From: Aquilaria yunnanensis
Lineage: Eukaryota > Streptophyta > Magnoliopsida > Malvales > Thymelaeaceae
Assembly (NCBI GenBank): GCA_039654915.1
Contig: CM077594.1
Coordinates: 33,391,001-33,455,000 of the forward strand
DNA: 64,000 nt
Reading direction: 5' to 3'
The notes below the pieces were generated by a model. The model did not search any database. It saw nothing but the letters and a program-made list of their open reading frames with translations, and had not been told where the DNA came from. Position numbers and translations under genes: made by a program. Below are positions 47,710 through 58,209 of this stretch, in pieces. Every line of letters starts with the position of its first letter. Positions within the stretch are counted from its first letter, which is position 1.

Positions 47710-50345
47710 GCTCCCCCCTCCTTAGAAGGATTCGTCCTCGAATCAAAACCTGCACTAGAAAAGGGAATTGAATTAGTAACAATGAAATGATCAGCACATA
47801 AGCACTTACCTTTCACATAAGCACCAATAACATGGAATGCTTGTGTATGGAGCTTTAATCTTGAGCAAAACCTGAACCAATATCCAAATGCAATGATACC
47901 TCCTGGATCAAAGACAAAGCTTGAAACAATTAGCACAAAAAATCTGAATGTTTGCACAATTTTCATCTTAACTCTAGGCATCACTTTCATTGCCTTTGTG
48001 ATCTCAAAAACATTATTCTCACAGCAAGTAAAAGTGTAGGAATAATTTACCTTAGGGATGCTGTATGCACTCAAAACAAATGGACCTAAACTCACACAAG
48101 TGTTATGGTTATGAAAAGCACAAGTTATGCATGTCAAGACAATACTTTGCATAGGCCATTCAAACAAACAAGAATTGAACACAATATGGCCTAAACTAAT
48201 AACAAAACTAGGATGTACGAATTTCAAAAAAATCCTAAGCATTTTGAATGAGACAAGAACAAACTTATTTTTGTATGTGTATGCACCACAGTGCATGAAA
48301 TTTGAAAATGGGGTGTGACACAAAACAAAAGACTCAACACATCTCCTTAAAAGGCTGAATTTAAATCCAGAATTTTCACACAAAATACAAACTTTCAAGT
48401 TTGGACATAAAGCAAAAATATCAAGACTCAAAAGTTTGTGTAATGCATGTGTCATGACAAAAAGATACTTGCTGGAAATTAAAGATTGACACAGAAAAAT
48501 GGGCTGAATATAAATGGGAAACAAAGAAATATGTAATGCATGGGTAACAACCAATTTATGCATGAAAAATTCCAAAGAAGTAGCTTTAACTTGAGACAAA
48601 ACAAACCAATGTGACATGGATGCAAAGCAAACAAAATAAAAAACCAAAGACACCAAAACAGATTTTTCTTTAGAGAAACTCAAGCAATTCCAAAGTTGAC
48701 TTGACAAAACCAGAGAATTAGAGGCTTTAAAACCATATTTTGTCAAAGTTTCATTCTTACTACCTTCTCTTAATCTAGTTTCATGAAAACCATTTGTCAA
48801 AATAACATTGCAAGCAAACACACATTCTTTGAGATTTTCATGCAAAACCACATCATATCTAATTGTAAGGAAGAAATACATTACAGTGGTTGGACTTAGT
48901 CTCCAAGTATCTTCCTTTGGAACCACAAAATTTTCACCTTTGCACTCAATGACTTCGATTGGAGTTGCATTAATTTCATCCCCTTGAAACATAGGAAAAG
49001 AAACAATGTTAGGCAAACTTTTGCATATGAAATCACTTGGACTCACCTCAAATTGTTCCTTCTCAACCTCCTTTGTTGTTTTAATGCATGGGACATGGCT
49101 TGGAATATTAGGAACACCAACTTCTTGGATGGGCAGCAACTCACTTGATTCTTGTAGTTCATCCCCACTTAATTCCTGAAAAGAAGACAACACAACACTA
49201 GAAGAAGACTCCATTATGTTAGATGAAAGTATGGCTTCTCTGTAGGTCTTTCTCTCTTCACTCGGCTTGGGTTCATTGCACTCTTGTCTTCTCTCAACTT
49301 CGCACTCAATTTCTTCTCTCGGGAACTCTCTACTCTTCTTCCCCTCATGTTCACTCTTCTCACTTAATCTCTCGGTTGTTCTCTCAACTTTCCCCTCATC
49401 ACTCTTGCCCTCAACTTTCCCCTCATTTACTTTTCTCTCAGCCTTACTTTGAAATTTTCTTGGATCCTCAAAGACTTGTTGTGGTGAAAGTGGTACAAGC
49501 ATGATTGACTTTTCTTGTTGAGATTGAGACAAGTCTCCTTTTGTGATCTCCATGTTTGGCTTGGGTACTTCTCTTACATCTTTGCTCCATGCTCCTCTCC
49601 ATGTGGAAATTCCTCCTTGACACATCTTGGATGCCTTGGACCTTTCGATGATTTTCTCAGCCTTGGTGGCATAATAAAGCAAATCCTCCATGTTCAAATA
49701 AGGTGCCATTTCCACTTTGTTGGCAATCTCAGGATTGAGACCATTAATGAATCTAGCAATGGTGGTCTCCTCATCCTCCATGATGTTGGCTCGGGTCAAG
49801 GTTATCTCCAAGTCTTTATGGTAGTCCTCCACACTCCTTTGGCCTTGCACTAGCTTTTGAAGCTTTAAGCGTTGATCTCTATAGTAGGAGCTAGGCACAA
49901 ATCTCCTCCTCATTAAGGCTTTAAGGGCTCTCCATGTGTGTATGGGCTCCTCCTCATTCCTTCTCCTAGAAATAACATCCTGATTCCACCATACAAGAGC
50001 ATAATTAGTGAACTTTATGGTAGCCAATTTAACCTTATTTTCCTCGGAGTAATGATGGCAATCAAACACCATCTCAATCTTTTGCTCCCACTCCCAATAT
50101 GCATCGGGATCACTCCTCCCTTGGAAAGGTGGAATGGTAGGCTTGATGGAATTTAGGTTGTTATCCTCTCTTGGCTCACACCTCATTGGAAACCCATGGT
50201 CATGCCAAACTCTTTCTTCCTCCTCGGGTTCTTTTCTCCTTGGACCTCTCGTTGGCAACCTCAAATCAATGTCCTCAATCCTCCCCATAAGTCTATTGAG
50301 AGTTTCTTGAAATTCTCTCATGGTTGGCTCCTCATTGTGTCTCAC
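47529..50345 (-). CDS. gag: 938-codon gag-like ORF of the gag-only element (unit 1 plus unique 3' part)
   Basis: The frame is open for 2.8 kb. Codon 1 as bounded is GTG, preceded in frame by TGA; the first ATG is codon 9 (50321), giving 930 residues, so the natural N-terminus may be lost at the repeat junction. Residues 80-240 are a Ty3/gypsy gag domain (YWEWEQKIEMVF, FTNYALVWWNQ, RRRFVPSSYYRDQ, ARFINGLNPEI). No CCHC zinc knuckle is present. Residues 300-370 are Lys/Glu-rich with EGKVEGK/EGKVERT repeats. Residues 370-860 are unrecognised, with many Cys and hydrophobic stretches. Residues 867-938 are a pol-like tail (GFDSRTNPSKEGGADT, ALTRKKAKELTSAL) running into the LTR. The product would be a capsid-like protein; whether it is made is unknown. 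Confidence 0.72.
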   Translation of the reverse strand: MRHNEEPTMREFQETLNRLMGRIEDIDLRLPTRGPRRKEPEEEERVWHDHGFPMRCEPREDNNLNSIKPTIPPFQGRSDPDAYWEWEQKIEMVFDCHHYSEENKVKLATIKFTNYALVWWNQDVISRRRNEEEPIHTWRALKALMRRRFVPSSYYRDQRLKLQKLVQGQRSVEDYHKDLEITLTRANIMEDEETTIARFINGLNPEIANKVEMAPYLNMEDLLYYATKAEKIIERSKASKMCQGGISTWRGAWSKDVREVPKPNMEITKGDLSQSQQEKSIMLVPLSPQQVFEDPRKFQSKAERKVNEGKVEGKSDEGKVERTTERLSEKSEHEGKKSREFPREEIECEVERRQECNEPKPSEERKTYREAILSSNIMESSSSVVLSSFQELSGDELQESSELLPIQEVGVPNIPSHVPCIKTTKEVEKEQFEVSPSDFICKSLPNIVSFPMFQGDEINATPIEVIECKGENFVVPKEDTWRLSPTTVMYFFLTIRYDVVLHENLKECVFACNVILTNGFHETRLREGSKNETLTKYGFKASNSLVLSSQLWNCLSFSKEKSVLVSLVFYFVCFASMSHWFVLSQVKATSLEFFMHKLVVTHALHISLFPIYIQPIFLCQSLISSKYLFVMTHALHKLLSLDIFALCPNLKVCILCENSGFKFSLLRRCVESFVLCHTPFSNFMHCGAYTYKNKFVLVSFKMLRIFLKFVHPSFVISLGHIVFNSCLFEWPMQSIVLTCITCAFHNHNTCVSLGPFVLSAYSIPKVNYSYTFTCCENNVFEITKAMKVMPRVKMKIVQTFRFFVLIVSSFVFDPGGIIAFGYWFRFCSRLKLHTQAFHVIGAYVKGKCLCADHFIVTNSIPFSSAGFDSRTNPSKEGGADTIKEGTTKEGKDPLKVSSGALTRKKAKELTSALQAWILTDWRCSGGKIISSGKQIGIE
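47710..47725 (-). promoter_or_regulatory. polypurine tract of the gag-only element
   Basis: CTAAGGAGGGGGGAGC on the minus strand, directly before the LTR start TGATACG. The same bases encode KEGG of the ORF tail, an overlap seen in many plant Ty3/gypsy elements. Confidence 0.85.
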
Positions 50346-52311
50346 TCAAAATAAAAACTTTCAAGTTTGGACATAAAGCAAAAATATCAAGACTCAAAAG
50401 TTTGTGTAATGCATGTGTCATGACAAAAAGATACTTGCTGGAAATTAAAGATTGACACAGAAAAATGGGCTGAATATAAATGGGAAACAAAGAAATATGT
50501 AATGCATGGGTAACAACCAATTTATGCATGAAAAATTCCAAAGAAGTAGCTTTAACTTGAGACAAAACAAACCAATGTGACATGGATGCAAAGCAAACAA
50601 AATAAAAAACCAAAGACACCAAAACAGATTTTTCTTTAGAGAAACTCAAGCAATTCCAAAGATGACTTGACAAAACCAGAGAATTAGAGGCTTTAAAACC
50701 ATATTTTGTCAAAGTTTCATTCTTACTACCTTCTCTTAATCTAGTTTCATGAAAACCATTTGTCAAAATAACATTGCAAGCAAACACACATTCTTTGAGA
50801 TTTTCATGCAAAACCACATCATATCTAATTGTAAGGAAGAAATACATTACAGTGGTTGGACTTAGTCTCCAAGTATCTTCCTTTGGAACCACAAAATTTT
50901 CACCTTTGCACTCAATGACTTCGATTGGAGTTGCATTAATTTCATCCCCTTGAAACATAGGAAAAGAAACAATGTTAGGCAAACTTTTGCATATGAAATC
51001 ACTTGGACTCACCTCAAATTGTTCCTTCTCAACCTCCTTTGTTGTTTTAATGCATGGGACATGGCTTGGAATATTAGGAACACCAACTTCTTGGATGGGC
51101 AGCAACTCACTTGATTCTTGTAGTTCATCGCCACTTAATTCCTGAAAAGAAGACAACACAACACTAGAAGAAGACTCCATTATGTTAGATGAAAGTATGG
51201 CTTCTCTGTAGGTCTTTCTCTCTTCACTCGGCTTGGGTTCATTGCACTCTTGTCTTCTCTCAACTTCGCACTCAATTTCTTCTCTCGGGAACTCTCTACT
51301 CTTCTTCCCCTCATGTTCACTCTTCTCACTTAATCTCTCGGTTGTTCTCTCAACTTTCCCCTCATCACTCTTGCCCTCAACTTTCCCCTCATTTACTTTT
51401 CTCTCAGCCTTACTTTGAAATTTTCTTGGATCCTCAAAGACTTGTTGTGGTGAAAGTGGTACAAGCATGATTGACTTTTCTTGTTGAGATTGAGACAAGT
51501 CTCCTTTTGTGATCTCCATGTTTGGCTTGGGTACTTCTCTTACATCTTTGCTCCATGCTCCTCTCCATGTGGAAATTCCTCCTTGACACATCTTGGATGC
51601 CTTGGACCTTTCGATGATTTTCTCAGCCTTGGTGGCATAATAAAGCAAATCCTCCATGTTCAAATAAGGTGCCATTTCCACTTTGTTGGCAATCTCAGGA
51701 TTGAGACCATTAATGAATCTAGCAATGGTGGTCTCTTCATCCTCCATGATGTTGGCTCGGGTCAAGGTTATCTCCAAGTCTTTATGGTAGTCCTCCACAC
51801 TCCTTTGGCCTTGCACTAGCTTTTGAAGCTTTAAGCGTTGATCTCTATAGTAGGAGCTAGGCACAAATCTCCTCCTCATTAAGGCTTTAAGGGCTCTCCA
51901 TGTGTGTATGGGCTCCTCCTCATTCCTTCTCCTAGAAATAACATCCTGATTCCACCATACAAGAGCATAATTAGTGAACTTTATGGTAGCCAATTTAACC
52001 TTATTTTCCTCGGAGTAATGATGGCAATCAAACACCATCTCAATCTTTTGCTCCCACTCCCAATATGCATCGGGATCACTCCTCCCTTGGAAAGGTGGAA
52101 TGGTAGGCTTGATGGAATTTAGGTTGTTATCCTCTCTTGGCTCACACCTCATTGGAAACCCATGGTCATGCCAAACTCTTTCTTCCTCCTCGGGTTCTTT
52201 TCTCCTTGGACCTCTCGTTGGCAACCTCAAATCAATGTCCTCAATCCTCCCCATAAGTCTATTGAGAGTTTCTTGAAATTCTCTCATGGTTGGCTCCTCA
52301 TTGTGTCTCAC
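50332..52311 (-). CDS. gag: gag-like ORF, array unit 2
   Basis: It is the same protein as the first 650 residues of the 938-codon ORF, ending at FILSETQ. The stop TGA overlaps the start region of unit 1 (CAATGAG). It differs from unit 1 in His for Gln in the LSSHLWN segment and in two silent changes (near 51128 and 51735). The first ATG is at 52287. Without its own LTR promoter, expression would depend on read-through from the far 5' LTR. Confidence 0.6.
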   Translation of the reverse strand: MRHNEEPTMREFQETLNRLMGRIEDIDLRLPTRGPRRKEPEEEERVWHDHGFPMRCEPREDNNLNSIKPTIPPFQGRSDPDAYWEWEQKIEMVFDCHHYSEENKVKLATIKFTNYALVWWNQDVISRRRNEEEPIHTWRALKALMRRRFVPSSYYRDQRLKLQKLVQGQRSVEDYHKDLEITLTRANIMEDEETTIARFINGLNPEIANKVEMAPYLNMEDLLYYATKAEKIIERSKASKMCQGGISTWRGAWSKDVREVPKPNMEITKGDLSQSQQEKSIMLVPLSPQQVFEDPRKFQSKAERKVNEGKVEGKSDEGKVERTTERLSEKSEHEGKKSREFPREEIECEVERRQECNEPKPSEERKTYREAILSSNIMESSSSVVLSSFQELSGDELQESSELLPIQEVGVPNIPSHVPCIKTTKEVEKEQFEVSPSDFICKSLPNIVSFPMFQGDEINATPIEVIECKGENFVVPKEDTWRLSPTTVMYFFLTIRYDVVLHENLKECVFACNVILTNGFHETRLREGSKNETLTKYGFKASNSLVLSSHLWNCLSFSKEKSVLVSLVFYFVCFASMSHWFVLSQVKATSLEFFMHKLVVTHALHISLFPIYIQPIFLCQSLISSKYLFVMTHALHKLLSLDIFALCPNLKVFILSETQ

Positions 52312-54277
52312 TCAAAATAAAAACTTTCAAGTTTGGACATAAAGCAAAAATATCAAGACTCAAAAGTTTGTGTAATGCATGTGTCATGACAAAAAGATAC
52401 TTGCTGGAAATTAAAGATTGACACAGAAAAATGGGCTGAATATAAATGGGAAACAAAGAAATATGTAATGCATGGGTAACAACCAATTTATGCATGAAAA
52501 ATTCCAAAGAAGTAGCTTTAACTTGAGACAAAACAAACCAATGTGACATGGATGCAAAGCAAACAAAATAAAAAACCAAAGACACCAAAACAGATTTTTC
52601 TTTAGAGAAACTCAAGCAATTCCAAAGATGACTTGACAAAACCAGAGAATTAGAGGCTTTAAAACCATATTTTGTCAAAGTTTCATTCTTACTACCTTCT
52701 CTTAATCTAGTTTCATGAAAACCATTTGTCAAAATAACATTGCAAGCAAACACACATTCTTTGAGATTTTCATGCAAAACCACATCATATCTAATTGTAA
52801 GGAAGAAATACATTACAGTGGTTGGACTTAGTCTCCAAGTATCTTCCTTTGGAACCACAAAATTTTCACCTTTGCACTCAATGACTTCGATTGGAGTTGC
52901 ATTAATTTCATCCCCTTGAAACATAGGAAAAGAAACAATGTTAGGCAAACTTTTGCATATGAAATCACTTGGACTCACCTCAAATTGTTCCTTCTCAACC
53001 TCCTTTGTTGTTTTAATGCATGGGACATGGCTTGGAATATTAGGAACACCAACTTCTTGGATGGGCAGCAACTCACTTGATTCTTGTAGTTCATCGCCAC
53101 TTAATTCCTGAAAAGAAGACAACACAACACTAGAAGAAGACTCCATTATGTTAGATGAAAGTATGGCTTCTCTGTAGGTCTTTCTCTCTTCACTCGGCTT
53201 GGGTTCATTGCACTCTTGTCATCTCTCAACTTCGCACTCAATTTCTTCTCTCGGGAACTCTCTACTCTTCTTCCCCTCATGTTCACTCTTCTCACTTAAT
53301 CTCTCGGTTGTTCTCTCAACTTTCCCCTCATCACTCTTGCCCTCAACTTTCCCCTCATTTACTTTTCTCTCAGCCTTACTTTGAAATTTTCTTGGATCCT
53401 CAAAGACTTGTTGTGGTGAAAGTGGTACAAGCATGATTGACTTTTCTTGTTGAGATTGAGACAAGTCTCCTTTTGTGATCTCCATGTTTGGCTTGGGTAC
53501 TTCTCTTACATCTTTGCTCCATGCTCCTCTCCATGTGGAAATTCCTCCTTGACACATCTTGGATGCCTTGGACCTTTCGATGATTTTCTCAGCCTTGGTG
53601 GCATAATAAAGCAAATCCTCCATGTTCAAATAAGGTGCCATTTCCACTTTGTTGGCAATCTCAGGATTGAGACCATTAATGAATCTAGCAATGGTGGTCT
53701 CCTCATCCTCCATGATGTTGGCTCGGGTCAAGGTTATCTCCAAGTCTTTATGGTAGTCCTCCACACTCCTTTGGCCTTGCACTAGCTTTTGAAGCTTTAA
53801 GCGTTGATCTCTATAGTAGGAGCTAGGCACAAATCTCCTCCTCATTAAGGCTTTAAGGGCTCTCCATGTGTGTATGGGCTCCTCCTCATTCCTTCTCCTA
53901 GAAATAACATCCTGATTCCACCATACAAGAGCATAATTAGTGAACTTTATGGTAGCCAATTTAACCTTATTTTCCTCGGAGTAATGATGGCAATCAAACA
54001 CCATCTCAATCTTTTGCTCCCACTCCCAATATGCATCGGGATCACTCCTCCCTTGGAAAGGTGGAATGGTAGGCTTGATGGAATTTAGGTTGTTATCCTC
54101 TCTTGGCTCACACCTCATTGGAAACCCATGGTCATGCCAAACTCTTTCTTCCTCCTCGGGTTCTTTTCTCCTTGGACCTCTCGTTGGCAACCTCAAATCA
54201 ATGTCCTCAATCCTCCCCATAAGTCTATTGAGAGTTTCTTGAAATTCTCTCATGGTTGGCTCCTCATTGTGTCTCAC
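52298..54277 (-). pseudogene. gag: gag-like ORF, array unit 3, with nonsense mutation
   Basis: An A in place of T at 53221 turns the Arg codon after CEVER into TGA (53221-53219). The frame is split into 352 codons (54277-53219) carrying the whole gag domain and a downstream part reopening at 53146. The identical mutation occurs in unit 6, 5,898 bp away. Otherwise it matches unit 2. Confidence 0.75.
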
Positions 54278-56243
54278 TCAAAATAAAAACTTTCAAGTTT
54301 GGACATAAAGCAAAAATATCAAGACTCAAAAGTTTGTGTAATGCATGTGTCATGCCAAAAAGATACTTGCTGGAAATTAAAGATTGACACAGAAAAATGG
54401 GCTGAATATAAATGGGAAACAAAGAAATATGTAATGCATGGGTAACAACCAATTTATGCATGAAAAATTCCAAAGAAGTAGCTTTAACTTGAGACAAAAC
54501 AAACCAATGTGACATGGATGCAAAGCAAACAAAATAAAAAACCAAAGACACCAAAACAGATTTTTCTTTAGAGAAACTCAAGCAATTCCAAAGATGACTT
54601 GACAAAACCAGAGAATTAGAGGCTTTAAAACCATATTTTGTCAAAGTTTCATTCTTACTACCTTCTCTTAATCTAGTTTCATGAAAACCAATTGTCAAAA
54701 TAACATTGCAAGCAAACACACATTCTTTGAGATTTTCATGCAAAACCACATCATATCTAATTGTAAAGAAGAAATACATTACAGTGGTTGGACTTAGTCT
54801 CCAAGTATCTTCCTTTGGAACCACAAAATTTTCACCTTTGCACTCAATGACTTCGATTGGAGTTGCATTAATTTCATCCCCTTGAAACATAGGAAAAGAA
54901 ACAATGTTAGGCAAACTTTTGCATATGAAATCACTTGGACTCACCTCAAATTGTTCCTTCTCAACCTCCTTTGTTGTTTTAATGCATGGGACATGGCTTG
55001 GAATATTAGGAACACCAACTTCTTGGATGGGCAGCAACTCACTTGATTCTTGTAGTTCATCGCCACTTAATTCCTGAAAAGAAGACAACACAACACTAGA
55101 AGAAGACTCCATTATGTTAGATGAAAGTATGGCTTCTCTGTAGGTCTTTCTCTCTTCACTCGGCTTGGGTTCATTGCACTCTTGTCTTCTCTCAACTTCG
55201 CACTCAATTTCTTCTCTCGGGAACTCTCTACTCTTCTTCCCCTCATGTTCACTCTTCTCACTTAATCTCTCGGTTGTTCTCTCAACTTTCCCCTCATCAC
55301 TCTTGCCCTCAACTTTCCCCTCATTTACTTTTCTCTCAGCCTTACTTTGAAATTTTCTTGGATCCTCAAAGACTTGTTGTGGTGAAAGTGGTACAAGCAT
55401 GATTGACTTTTCTTGTTGAGATTGAGACAAGTCTCCTTTTGTGATCTCCATGTTTGGCTTGGGTACTTCTCTTACATCTTTGCTCCATGCTCCTCTCCAT
55501 GTGGAAATTCCTCCTTGACACATCTTGGATGCCTTGGACCTTTCGATGATTTTCTCAGCCTTGGTGGCATAATAAAGCAAATCCTCCATGTTCAAATAAG
55601 GTGCCATTTCCACTTTGTTGGCAATCTCAGGATTGAGACCATTAATGAATCTAGCAATGGTGGTCTCCTCATCCTCCATGATGTTGGCTCGGGTCAAGGT
55701 TATCTCCAAGTCTTTATGGTAGTCCTCCACACTCCTTTGGCCTTGCACTAGCTTTTGAAGCTTTAAGCGTTGATCTCTATAGTAGGAGCTAGGCACAAAT
55801 CTCCTCCTCATTAAGGCTTTAAGGGCTCTCCATGTGTGTATGGGCTCCTCCTCATTCCTTCTCCTAGAAATAACATCCTGATTCCACCATACAAGAGCAT
55901 AATTAGTGAACTTTATGGTAGCCAATTTAACCTTATTTTCCTCGGAGTAATGATGGCAATCAAACACCATCTCAATCTTTTGCTCCCACTCCCAATATGC
56001 ATCGGGATCACTCCTCCCTTGGAAAGGTGGAATGGTAGGCTTGATGGAATTTAGGTTGTTATCCTCTCTTGGCTCACACCTCATTGGAAACCCATGGTCA
56101 TGCCAAACTCTTTCTTCCTCCTCGGGTTCTTTTCTCCTTGGACCTCTCGTTGGCAACCTCAAATCAATGTCCTCAATCCTCCCCATAAGTCTATTGAGAG
56201 TTTCTTGAAATTCTCTCATGGTTGGCTCCTCATTGTGTCTCAC
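54264..56243 (-). CDS. gag: gag-like ORF, array unit 4
   Basis: It is open throughout. Distinguishing changes: FFFTIRYD for FFLTIRYD, ILTIGFHE for ILTNGFHE, and YLFGMTHA for YLFVMTHA. All three recur in unit 7. The start at codon 9 (ATG, 56219) and the end at the junction are as in unit 2. Confidence 0.6.
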   Translation of the reverse strand: MRHNEEPTMREFQETLNRLMGRIEDIDLRLPTRGPRRKEPEEEERVWHDHGFPMRCEPREDNNLNSIKPTIPPFQGRSDPDAYWEWEQKIEMVFDCHHYSEENKVKLATIKFTNYALVWWNQDVISRRRNEEEPIHTWRALKALMRRRFVPSSYYRDQRLKLQKLVQGQRSVEDYHKDLEITLTRANIMEDEETTIARFINGLNPEIANKVEMAPYLNMEDLLYYATKAEKIIERSKASKMCQGGISTWRGAWSKDVREVPKPNMEITKGDLSQSQQEKSIMLVPLSPQQVFEDPRKFQSKAERKVNEGKVEGKSDEGKVERTTERLSEKSEHEGKKSREFPREEIECEVERRQECNEPKPSEERKTYREAILSSNIMESSSSVVLSSFQELSGDELQESSELLPIQEVGVPNIPSHVPCIKTTKEVEKEQFEVSPSDFICKSLPNIVSFPMFQGDEINATPIEVIECKGENFVVPKEDTWRLSPTTVMYFFFTIRYDVVLHENLKECVFACNVILTIGFHETRLREGSKNETLTKYGFKASNSLVLSSHLWNCLSFSKEKSVLVSLVFYFVCFASMSHWFVLSQVKATSLEFFMHKLVVTHALHISLFPIYIQPIFLCQSLISSKYLFGMTHALHKLLSLDIFALCPNLKVFILSETQ

Positions 56244-58209
56244 TCAAAATAAAAACTTTCAAGTTTGGACATAAAGCAAAAATATCAAGACTCAAAAGTT
56301 TGTGTAATGCATGTGTCATGCCAAAAAGATACTTGCTGGAAATTAAAGATTGACACAGAAAAATGGGCTGAATATAAATGGGAAACAAAGAAATATGTAA
56401 TGCATGGGTAACAACCAATTTATGCATGAAAAATTCCAAAGAAGTAGCTTTAACTTGAGACAAAACAAACCAATGTGACATGGATGCAAAGCAAACAAAA
56501 TAAAAAACCAAAGACACCAAAACAGATTTTTCTTTAGAGAAACTCAAGCAATTCCAAAGATGACTTGACAAAACCAGAGAATTAGAGGCTTTAAAACCAT
56601 ATTTTGTCAAAGTTTCATTCTTACTACCTTCTCTTAATCTAGTTTCATGAAAACCATTTGTCAAAATAACATTGCAAGCAAACACACATTCTTTGAGATT
56701 TTCATGCAAAACCACATCATATCTAATTGTAAGGAAGAAATACATTACAGTGGTTGGACTTAGTCTCCAAGTATCTTCCTTTGGAACCACAAAATTTTCA
56801 CCTTTGCACTCAATGACTTCGATTGGAGTTGCATTAATTTCATCCCCTTGAAACATAGGAAAAGAAACAATGTTAGGCAAACTTTTGCATATGAAATCAC
56901 TTGGACTCACCTCAAATTGTTCCTTCTCAACCTCCTTTGTTGTTTTAATGCATGGGACATGGCTTGGAATATTAGGAACACCAACTTCTTGGATGGGCAG
57001 CAACTCACTTGATTCTTGTAGTTCATCGCCACTTAATTCCTGAAAAGAAGACAACACAACACTAGAAGAAGACTCCATTATGTTAGATGAAAGTATGGCT
57101 TCTCTGTAGGTCTTTCTCTCTTCACTCGGCTTGGGTTCATTGCACTCTTGTCTTCTCTCAACTTCGCACTCAATTTCTTCTCTCGGGAACTCTCTACTCT
57201 TCTTCCCCTCATGTTCACTCTTCTCACTTAATCTCTCGGTTGTTCTCTCAACTTTCCCCTCATCACTCTTGCCCTCAACTTTCCCCTCATTTACTTTTCT
57301 CTCAGCCTTACTTTGAAATTTTCTTGGATCCTCAAAGACTTGTTGTGGTGAAAGTGGTACAAGCATGATTGACTTTTCTTGTTGAGATTGAGACAAGTCT
57401 CCTTTTGTGATCTCCATGTTTGGCTTGGGTACTTCTCTTACATCTTTGCTCCATGCTCCTCTCCATGTGGAAATTCCTCCTTGACACATCTTGGATGCCT
57501 TGGACCTTTCGATGATTTTCTCAGCCTTGGTGGCATAATAAAGCAAATCCTCCATGTTCAAATAAGGTGCCATTTCCACTTTGTTGGCAATCTCAGGATT
57601 GAGACCATTAATGAATCTAGCAATGGTGGTCTCCTCATCCTCCATGATGTTGGCTCGGGTCAAGGTTATCTCCAAGTCTTTATGGTAGTCCTCCACACTC
57701 CTTTGGCCTTGCACTAGCTTTTGAAGCTTTAAGCGTTGATCTCTATAGTAGGAGCTAGGCACAAATCTCCTCCTCATTAAGGCTTTAAGGGCTCTCCATG
57801 TGTGTATGGGCTCCTCCTCATTCCTTCTCCTAGAAATAACATCCTGATTCCACCATACAAGAGCATAATTAGTGAACTTTATGGTAGCCAATTTAACCTT
57901 ATTTTCCTCGGAGTAATGATGGCAATCAAACACCATCTCAATCTTTTGCTCCCACTCCCAATATGCATCGGGATCACTCCTCCCTTGGAAAGGTGGAATG
58001 GTAGGCTTGATGGAATTTAGGTTGTTATCCTCTCTTGGCTCACACCTCATTGGAAACCCATGGTCATGCCAAACTCTTTCTTCCTCCTCGGGTTCTTTTC
58101 TCCTTGGACCTCTCGTTGGCAACCTCAAATCAATGTCCTCAATCCTCCCCATAAGTCTATTAAGAGTTTCTTGAAATTCTCTCATGGTTGGCTCCTCATT
58201 GTGTCTCAC
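56230..58209 (-). CDS. gag: gag-like ORF, array unit 5
   Basis: It is open throughout. It has YLFGMTHA like units 4, 7 and 8 but FFLTIRYD and ILTNGFHE like units 1-3. A private silent change lies near 58160 (CTATTAAG for CTATTGAG on the + strand). The matching site of unit 8 is outside the window. Confidence 0.6.
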   Translation of the reverse strand: MRHNEEPTMREFQETLNRLMGRIEDIDLRLPTRGPRRKEPEEEERVWHDHGFPMRCEPREDNNLNSIKPTIPPFQGRSDPDAYWEWEQKIEMVFDCHHYSEENKVKLATIKFTNYALVWWNQDVISRRRNEEEPIHTWRALKALMRRRFVPSSYYRDQRLKLQKLVQGQRSVEDYHKDLEITLTRANIMEDEETTIARFINGLNPEIANKVEMAPYLNMEDLLYYATKAEKIIERSKASKMCQGGISTWRGAWSKDVREVPKPNMEITKGDLSQSQQEKSIMLVPLSPQQVFEDPRKFQSKAERKVNEGKVEGKSDEGKVERTTERLSEKSEHEGKKSREFPREEIECEVERRQECNEPKPSEERKTYREAILSSNIMESSSSVVLSSFQELSGDELQESSELLPIQEVGVPNIPSHVPCIKTTKEVEKEQFEVSPSDFICKSLPNIVSFPMFQGDEINATPIEVIECKGENFVVPKEDTWRLSPTTVMYFFLTIRYDVVLHENLKECVFACNVILTNGFHETRLREGSKNETLTKYGFKASNSLVLSSHLWNCLSFSKEKSVLVSLVFYFVCFASMSHWFVLSQVKATSLEFFMHKLVVTHALHISLFPIYIQPIFLCQSLISSKYLFGMTHALHKLLSLDIFALCPNLKVFILSETQ

